Source: a virus. Taken from it: DNA of 64,000 nucleotides. The stretch is taken from IMG/VR virus record IMGVR_UViG_3300009370_002293, positions 35,813 to 99,812 of that record; one strand, 5' to 3'. Shown here one piece after another: positions 58,380 to 64,000 of this stretch; position 1 is the stretch's first letter; each line of letters begins with the position of its first letter. The translations under genes were made by a program, and so were the position numbers. Under the pieces are notes generated by a model. It was given only the letters and a program-made list of their open reading frames with translations. It did not search any database and was not told the origin of the DNA.

Positions 58380-60269
58380 GTGACTCGCAAGAAAAAACTC
58401 TTATTTCAAAGCGATTTTTCGCTTGTTAAAACAGGTTTTGGTAGAAATGCCAAAAGCCTATTGTCATATTTATATAAAACCCAAAAATATGATATCGTTC
58501 ACTATTGTGTAGGCATGAATGAATCTTCAGGGGATTTACAAAGAACCCCTTGGAAATCTATTGGAACTCTTCCAGCCTCAGAAGAAAAACAGAAGGAAAT
58601 AAACCGAGACCCACAGTTAAGCAAAAACGCTCATTATGGGTCTTATTATCTTGACGAAGTAATAGAAAGAGAGAGGCCTGATATTTATATTGCAGCGCAA
58701 GATATATGGGGTATAGATTTTGCCATAGGAAAGCATTGGTTTAATAAAATAAGCTCCGCACTTTGGACGACCCTTGATTCTTTACCCCTTCTCCCAAGTG
58801 CTTTAGATGCCGCGCCAAAAGTAAAAAACTATTGGATATGGAGTGATTTTGCGACCAAAGAAATGCATCGATTAGGCCATGATCACGTTAAAACCATACA
58901 TGGGATTATTGATACTCAGTATTTTTCACGTTTATCTACGGTTAAAAGAAAAAAATTAAGAAAAGAAAATAATATCGATGAAAATGCTTTTATTATAGGC
59001 TTTGTATTTAGAAATCAGCTAAGAAAATCAATACCCAATCTTATTGAAGGATTTAAAATTTTTAGAAAAAATAATCCTGATATTACCAATTCCAAGCTCC
59101 TTCTTCACACCGACTTTAGAGAAGGATGGGATTTAAAGAGACTCACGGAAGAACATGGTGTAAAATGGGAAGACATTTTAACAACCCATATATGTGGTAA
59201 TTGTTTAAAATATGAAGTAAAACCCTATAACGGCCCCAATCAGTCCTGTAGATTTTGCAACGCCCCTAATAACACCAATACAACAGGGGTGGCGCTTGGT
59301 ATATCAGAGTCACAATTAAATGAAATTTATAACCTAATGGATGTATATTGCCACCCCTTTACTTCAGGGGGGCAAGAGATTCCAATCCAAGAAGCAAAAC
59401 TAAGCGAATTAATTACCTTAGTTACGGATTATAGCTGCGGAGAGGAAATGTGTAAAGAAGAGGCTAACTCTTTAAATCTCAATTGGTCTGAGTATAGAGA
59501 ATTTGGAACTAATTTTATTAAAGCTTCTACTGATGCTAATCATATTGCCATTCGTCTTGAGGAAGTTTACAGAATGAATTCTGACCAGAAAAATAAAATG
59601 GGTAAAGCTGCACGAAATTGGGTTTTATCTAATTTTTCTGTAGAGAGCGTTGGTGCTGAAATTGAAAGGTTTTTAGATTCGTGCCCCCTTTTAGAGGCTG
59701 ACAACTTTCCCAAGCCCGAAATAAAAGATGCAAATGCTTTTGTTCCCGAAGCTCTCAATAATATAGAATGGATTAAATGCCTCTATAAAAACATTCTCAA
59801 AACGGATGTAAACGAAAAAGACGAGGGGCTTTTATATTGGATGGGTGAAATACAAAAAGGGGCCAGTCGTAAGGATATTGAAAATTATTTTAGAGGAGTC
59901 GCAGCAAAAGAACTTACGGAAAAAAACCCAGAACAACTTATTGATAAGCTAGATAAAGACGACAAAAATAAACGTATTCTTTATGCGATGCCCTTGGGGG
60001 AATTAGACGTTTATATTTCTACTGCATTATTTGGCTCTATTAAAAAATTGTATCCTGACTATAATTTATATGTGGCTATAAACCCTATTTTCCATAGTAT
60101 GCTTGCTGGAAATTCTAATATCCATAAAATATTGGAATTTGCACCTGAAATGGATTCTCCAGAAAAACTAAAGGATCAGGATGGCAATGATCTTTTTGAT
60201 GTGGTTTATACTCCACACCTTAATAAAAACAATCACCTTTATATTAAAAAAACTAATAAATGCAATTGA
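58380..60269 (+). CDS. GT4 glycosyltransferase with truncated C-terminal GT9-like half
   Basis: A 629-residue protein from GTG 58380 with an AAGG site eight bases upstream. Residues about 1-440 are GT4-like, with FIIGFVFRNQLRKSIPNLIEGFKIF, a Cys-rich zinc-knuckle insert (HICGNCLKYEV...SCRFCNAP), and PFTSGGQEIPIQEAKL. The end, RILYAMPLGELDVYISTALFGSIKKLYPDYNLYVAINP, is the N-terminal half of a GT9 domain that stops abruptly. The following gene (60260-61417) looks like the missing C-terminal half. Confidence 0.75.
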   Translation: MTRKKKLLFQSDFSLVKTGFGRNAKSLLSYLYKTQKYDIVHYCVGMNESSGDLQRTPWKSIGTLPASEEKQKEINRDPQLSKNAHYGSYYLDEVIERERPDIYIAAQDIWGIDFAIGKHWFNKISSALWTTLDSLPLLPSALDAAPKVKNYWIWSDFATKEMHRLGHDHVKTIHGIIDTQYFSRLSTVKRKKLRKENNIDENAFIIGFVFRNQLRKSIPNLIEGFKIFRKNNPDITNSKLLLHTDFREGWDLKRLTEEHGVKWEDILTTHICGNCLKYEVKPYNGPNQSCRFCNAPNNTNTTGVALGISESQLNEIYNLMDVYCHPFTSGGQEIPIQEAKLSELITLVTDYSCGEEMCKEEANSLNLNWSEYREFGTNFIKASTDANHIAIRLEEVYRMNSDQKNKMGKAARNWVLSNFSVESVGAEIERFLDSCPLLEADNFPKPEIKDANAFVPEALNNIEWIKCLYKNILKTDVNEKDEGLLYWMGEIQKGASRKDIENYFRGVAAKELTEKNPEQLIDKLDKDDKNKRILYAMPLGELDVYISTALFGSIKKLYPDYNLYVAINPIFHSMLAGNSNIHKILEFAPEMDSPEKLKDQDGNDLFDVVYTPHLNKNNHLYIKKTNKCN

Positions 60270-61417
60270 CCACCACATATTCTTTAGGGTGTGGTTTAAA
60301 CTTGGGGAAACCTGAGTTATATGATCTTTTCTATCCTATAGCTCACCCACATTTTATTACAATTGATACAGACAATTCACAGGGTGCTACTTACCCCTAC
60401 TGGCAAGACGTAATAGATTTTTTACTTCCTTTTTTACAGAAAAGAAATGTACAAATTTATCAATTAGGAAGGCCCAACGATAAACAACTTTTAGGAGCAC
60501 ACAGAACGAACGGAAACCTTGTACCAAATCAATTTTCTTATGTACTTAAGCAGTCTCTAGTTCACGTAAGTACAAATAATTTCTCGGCACATGTTGCCGC
60601 ACATTATGATGTAAAAACCATTGTACTTAATCGTTTTGATCTTAAACCAAAAGACCTTTTAGCTAAGAGCCGTAAAAATTTAAAGGTTTTGTGCCCCATT
60701 ACCAATATTACCAAGGGGGCTTTTGATATTAATTCCATACCCCCAGAAACTATAGCTAGGACCGTTCTAGATTTTTTAGGCATAGAACATAATATCCCTT
60801 ATGAAACTATTTTCATCGGTCACAAATATTGTGACGGCATAGAATTTGTAGAATGTATACCTAATCAAGCAATTGCTATTCAATCTATGGGGATTCCCTC
60901 TATCATTTACAGGATGGATTTAGAATATAATATTCAAAATTTAATTAATCAATTACAACAAGGTAAAGTTATCATTACCACTAATAAACCTATTGACATA
61001 GAATTATTAAGAAATTTTAAACAAAATATACACGAGTTTATTTATATCATCGAAGAAAAAAATGACCCCGATTTCTGTAAAGAGGTTCAACACTTGGGTA
61101 TACCAATTGTGCTAATCTCCTACCTAGACGAGAATAAAATAAATAAGTATAAATTAGACTACATGGACACAAACACTATCCATCATCAAAAAATTAATAA
61201 ATTCTCCGATCTACCGAATTATGAAAATTTGGATGTAAATGAACTGTATTTTAAATCTCATAAGTATACCTTTAGTAATCAAAAACTATTTCTCTCTCAG
61301 GCTTCAGAGAGGCACGGGGTGGCTGCCTCAGAAAAATCTGAAGTTCAAAAGGTCATAAATTCTGCTGATTTTTGGAAAAATTTAGAAATTTACGCGATTT
61401 TTAAAAAAATATCTTGA
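60260..61417 (+). CDS. Protein resembling the C-terminal half of a GT9 glycosyltransferase
   Basis: A 385-residue protein starting at ATG 60260, overlapping the previous gene by 10 bases in the -1 frame. Its first 170 residues (YPYWQDVIDFLLPFLQKRNVQIYQLGRPND, then LVHVSTNNFSAHVAAHYDVKTIVLN) match the donor-binding half of GT9, including the S-x-x-x-x-x-H-x-A-A element. The rest is of unknown function. Together with the previous gene's end it looks like a split GT9, coupled by re-initiation. Confidence 0.6.
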   Translation: MQLTTTYSLGCGLNLGKPELYDLFYPIAHPHFITIDTDNSQGATYPYWQDVIDFLLPFLQKRNVQIYQLGRPNDKQLLGAHRTNGNLVPNQFSYVLKQSLVHVSTNNFSAHVAAHYDVKTIVLNRFDLKPKDLLAKSRKNLKVLCPITNITKGAFDINSIPPETIARTVLDFLGIEHNIPYETIFIGHKYCDGIEFVECIPNQAIAIQSMGIPSIIYRMDLEYNIQNLINQLQQGKVIITTNKPIDIELLRNFKQNIHEFIYIIEEKNDPDFCKEVQHLGIPIVLISYLDENKINKYKLDYMDTNTIHHQKINKFSDLPNYENLDVNELYFKSHKYTFSNQKLFLSQASERHGVAASEKSEVQKVINSADFWKNLEIYAIFKKIS

Positions 61418-61448
61418 TTGGCTTTCAAAAACAATTCATAATCAACTT

Positions 61449-62141
61449 ATGAATAAAGCCAAGAAAATTAAACGAGACGCCAACGGCTTAATCAGTGGCT
61501 CCACTGTAAATTACGCCTTTAATGAAGACGGATTGATTGATTGGCGTAAAATGATAAAAACAGAATATCTAGTACCAAATAGAGATAGAACCACTGAAAC
61601 TGACGTTACCAAACTTAAAGATACTGAATTAATTATTTTGTTGGGCGGTATTAAAGAGTTGGCCCAAATTAGAGGTTTTACAAGTGTTGAATACACAACT
61701 GCAGCCCCCTCTTCAGACTATGTAGCTGTTACATGCAAAATCTCTTGGATACCTAATTATGAAACTGAGGGAGAGCCTGTAACTTTTTCTGCCGTAGCCG
61801 ATGCTTCACCCAATAATACAAAAGGGTTCGGTAAAATGTTTTTAGCTGCATGTGCAGAAAACAGAGCTTTTGTAAGATGCGTTCGTAACTTTTTAAGGAT
61901 TAACATTGTTGGCCAAGAAGAGCTTGGTAACTCTAAGTTTTTAGAAGAGGAGCCTGTTAATAATACTGACCCTCACTTTTTACTTAAAACAGTTATGAAG
62001 GAAAAGGGTATTTCTTTTGAGGTTTTAAAAAAGAAACTTGTAAAAGAAGAATACAAAAACTCCGATTCTCTCTCTAGTGTACATGATATTCCTAAAAATA
62101 AAGTATTTGAACTTATTGAAAGGATTAAGAAAGTCAAATGA
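61449..62141 (+). CDS. Candidate recombination mediator (Rad52/SSAP-like)
   Basis: A 230-residue protein. After an Ile/Lys-rich N-terminus comes LIILLGGIKELAQIRGFTSVEYTTAAPSSDYVAVTCKISW, then FSAVADASPNNTKGFGKMFLAACAENRAFVRCVRNFLRINIVGQEEL. The A-D-A...A-E-N-R-A-x-x-R-x-V-R run resembles the Rad52-type or DUF1071-like annealing proteins of phages. The C-terminus is helical. It lies at the end of the replication module. The assignment is tentative. Confidence 0.4.
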   Translation: MNKAKKIKRDANGLISGSTVNYAFNEDGLIDWRKMIKTEYLVPNRDRTTETDVTKLKDTELIILLGGIKELAQIRGFTSVEYTTAAPSSDYVAVTCKISWIPNYETEGEPVTFSAVADASPNNTKGFGKMFLAACAENRAFVRCVRNFLRINIVGQEELGNSKFLEEEPVNNTDPHFLLKTVMKEKGISFEVLKKKLVKEEYKNSDSLSSVHDIPKNKVFELIERIKKVK

Positions 62142-62755
62142 AAAAAATTATATTTTTAGTTTTATTATTCGTTAGTTTCAAATTGTGGGGGGCCACCTTT
62201 GAATTTATAGATGGCACTATTATAAAAGGTAATATTTATTATGACACCTCTAACCCTCTCTCTAAATCTAATCCTACTGTTAGAGGGATTATAATCAAAA
62301 CACTAGATAATAGAATTTATATCCATAATTACCCTATCCAAAATAATGCCAATAATGGCTATATAGATAACGGTGATGGAACTTACACTCCAAAAACCCC
62401 CATTCATATTCCAGCCCCCCCTATAGACGACGGGGGACACGATAACCCTTCTTTTATACCCCATTGTTGTCCCGCGAGAATTAATTTTTTTTATTTTTCT
62501 AAAAAAACACAAAGAGAACTTTATAAAAACTTTTTCAATCTTACGAGATATTACGCTACACAACCAAACAAAAACGCCATCACGTCCATAGCATTAATAG
62601 ACGCTAAACAAACGGCCCTATCAATTTATAATCATTTAAACAATAAAGTCTATATACCTACATCACCCAACACACCAGTAAAAAGAAGAGAGTGGCAAAA
62701 AAAGGTAAAGCTTCATTTAGCCTACTCGAAAAAAGTGTATTGGAGAAAAGATTAG
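62138..62755 (+). CDS. Exported hypothetical protein
   Basis: A 205-residue protein with a signal peptide (KK, then IIFLVLLFVSFKLWGA, cut near residue 19) and a Pro/Asn/Gly-rich middle (TPKTPIHIPAPPIDDGGHDNPSFIPHCCPAR). No family recognised. Coupled by 4 bases to the previous gene and overlapping the collagen-like gene by 4 in convergent direction. It is the third gene here whose product should be processed by a signal peptidase or be exported. Confidence 0.6.
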   Translation: MKKIIFLVLLFVSFKLWGATFEFIDGTIIKGNIYYDTSNPLSKSNPTVRGIIIKTLDNRIYIHNYPIQNNANNGYIDNGDGTYTPKTPIHIPAPPIDDGGHDNPSFIPHCCPARINFFYFSKKTQRELYKNFFNLTRYYATQPNKNAITSIALIDAKQTALSIYNHLNNKVYIPTSPNTPVKRREWQKKVKLHLAYSKKVYWRKD

Positions 62756-64000
62756 GTGGTAAAAGAACCACTCTCTGCCCAAGCTGAAGCCCCAGCGGAG
62801 GCAAATGCAGCCCATTCACCCGGCGTCCCACCCTTATAAATAAACTCCATAATACCGTTCTGAAGCCCATAACTCGAATTCTGTAGGGCATTTGAACCAT
62901 ACCCCTTACATGTGTAAGGTGGCGAGTAGCATGAAGTAACAGTATCGGCGGTAGTATCACAGTCATAAAACGTACTGTCTTTATATACTATTTTTTGACT
63001 TGTACCGTTACGTTGAATAAATATTTGGTAGGTGTTCCATGAAATAACCTGAAACGCCACTTGATCCCCTATAGAAGGGCTGGCTGGTAATGTAACCAAC
63101 ATGGTTGCTGATGCAGAACAGTTTCTAAATGAATAAATGTAGCCGGCTTGAGCCGTCAGAGTAGTACCCGCGCTAATAGTGGAGGCATTACTATATCCAC
63201 CACCGCCACCACCCCCCGCTGCGGCACCTTGAGCCCCTTGATTACCTTGATATCCTTGGGCCCCTCCGCCACCGCCGCCACCGCCAGCAGCACCTTGAGC
63301 GCCCTGATGCCCTGCACCTTGAACTCCTTGTACGCCCTGAACCCCTTGAACTCCTTGTACGCCCTGAACCCCTTGATCACCTTGATTGCCCTGATAACCT
63401 TGATTACCTTGATCACCCTGATACCCCTGATAGCCTGCTCTACTTATAGAACTTTTATATATACGCCCATCCCCATCATCTACTAATATAGCCTTACTTT
63501 CATCAGCGGTTGAAGGAATGTTCCTTGATCTGATTATGCCATCAACATCTAATTTATCACCGGGAGAAAGTGAAAGCCCCACATTTCCCCCACTCAAAAT
63601 TATATAATTAGTTCCAACATCAGCATTTTCATAAACATAAAACGGATAATTAGTGGATGTACCAGCCCACCCATAGCCTCCGTTGGCTTTATTTACTACA
63701 AAGTCTGCGGCAACATTTGGTGATGCCCCTGTATCAGTCGCATGAAAACCAATTGAATCTGAAGGGCTTGAATCGCCCTGTAGGAATAAATCAGGGGCTC
63801 CCCCACCTGCATGTCCTCCGTCCACATAAAAGTGATCGCAACCACTGGCGACAGTCGTGGTGCCCGAGGTTACGGCATATAAAAGATTGTAGTCGTTAAT
63901 ACCATCAACTACTAGCTGACTTCCACGAGCACCTTGAGCCCCTTGGAAGCCTTGGAAGCCTTGAGCCCCTGCGCTACCGCCACCGCCAGCAGCACCTTGA
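62752..64000 (-). CDS. Collagen-like fibre protein (partial, runs off the right edge)
   Basis: The reading frame is open from the right edge of the window (64000) to TAA at 62752, so the 5' end is missing. Three blocks of Gly-x-Gln-type triplets can be read (GAQGFQGFQGAQGARG near 63,900-63,990; GYQGDQGNQG and GVQGVQGVQG at about 63,300-63,430; GAQGYQGNQGAQG near 63,230), joined by oligo-Gly tracts of 7-8 residues. Non-collagen domains lie between and at the C-terminus (NASTISAGTTLTAQAGYIYSF..., with several Cys pairs). Such proteins form trimeric fibres on phage tails and capsids. Gln in place of Pro in the Y position is notable. Confidence 0.85.
   Translation of the reverse strand, partial: QGAAGGGGSAGAQGFQGFQGAQGARGSQLVVDGINDYNLLYAVTSGTTTVASGCDHFYVDGGHAGGGAPDLFLQGDSSPSDSIGFHATDTGASPNVAADFVVNKANGGYGWAGTSTNYPFYVYENADVGTNYIILSGGNVGLSLSPGDKLDVDGIIRSRNIPSTADESKAILVDDGDGRIYKSSISRAGYQGYQGDQGNQGYQGNQGDQGVQGVQGVQGVQGVQGVQGAGHQGAQGAAGGGGGGGGAQGYQGNQGAQGAAAGGGGGGGYSNASTISAGTTLTAQAGYIYSFRNCSASATMLVTLPASPSIGDQVAFQVISWNTYQIFIQRNGTSQKIVYKDSTFYDCDTTADTVTSCYSPPYTCKGYGSNALQNSSYGLQNGIMEFIYKGGTPGEWAAFASAGASAWAESGSFTT

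Noticed and set aside
60240-60275. Programmed -1 frameshift joining the two GT genes
   Set aside because: The A-run is not in the correct slippery phase and the -1 frame has TAA at 60257-60259 directly before the ATG, so re-initiation is more likely.
63148-63486. Plus-strand Leu/Ile/Thr-rich repeat protein
   Set aside because: It is the antisense of the Gly-x-Gln repeat region; repetitive DNA leaves several frames open.

Overview
The window is part of the genome of a large tailed bacteriophage. It has tightly packed genes with many 4-base ATGA-type overlaps, AT-rich DNA, and a replication set of its own: RecA-like recombinase, DnaB-type helicase, DnaG-type primase, a split DNA polymerase III alpha subunit, a DnaQ-type exonuclease and a candidate SSB. 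Class Ia ribonucleotide reductase, dCMP deaminase, dNMP kinase, small phage-type conserved proteins and a collagen-like fibre gene fit the same picture. No capsid, portal or terminase gene is recognised here, so the whole genome must be considerably larger than 64 kb. Hsp20, a SpeD-like protein, the 2OG-Fe oxygenase and above all a tmRNA whose tag starts ANNIV and ends AVAA point to an aquatic, perhaps cyanobacterial, host. That host assignment is inference.

Region 1 (about 1-14,650) is mostly on the minus strand. It holds nucleotide metabolism (GMP reductase, nucleoside 2-deoxyribosyltransferase-like protein, dCMP deaminase), two small nucleotidyltransferases, a eukaryotic-type phosphomannomutase, an ECF-like sigma factor, an HNH protein with a SET-like C-terminus, a short UDP-glucose/GDP-mannose dehydrogenase, Hsp20, an exported trypsin-like protease and two HExxH proteins. 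A plus-strand island at 8,499-9,189 carries a type I signal peptidase and a small protein whose paralogue lies divergently on the other side of a perfect inverted repeat.

Region 2 (14,735-47,046) is almost all plus strand. After a roughly 350-base run of consecutive hairpins that looks like a structured RNA (15,165-15,520), it holds NrdA/NrdB and one of the richest phage glycan gene sets I can read: about a dozen glycosyltransferases (including GT10-, GT25- and GT2-methyltransferase types), a CDP-paratose-epimerase-like enzyme, a heptose-kinase-like GHMP kinase with a nucleotidyltransferase, a second nucleotidyltransferase with an APH-like kinase, a sugar-phosphate cyclase and an SDR, UDP-galactopyranose mutase, and GDP-mannose 4,6-dehydratase. 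The nucleotidyltransferase-kinase-cyclase-SDR run looks like a route to an activated C7-cyclitol. A ClpP-like protease, a SET protein, a saccharopine-dehydrogenase-like enzyme and an aldehyde dehydrogenase lie in the same transcription unit.

Region 3 (47,043-62,141) is the replication module. Between recA and the helicase sits a complete one-piece tmRNA (48,184-48,588) with its own sigma70-like promoter, followed at once by a Vsr/EDxHD-like nuclease. Pol III alpha is split: the PHP-like domain is separated from the polymerase by a cupin, the proofreading exonuclease and a glycosyltransferase-like gene. The window ends with a minus-strand collagen-like fibre gene that runs off the right edge.
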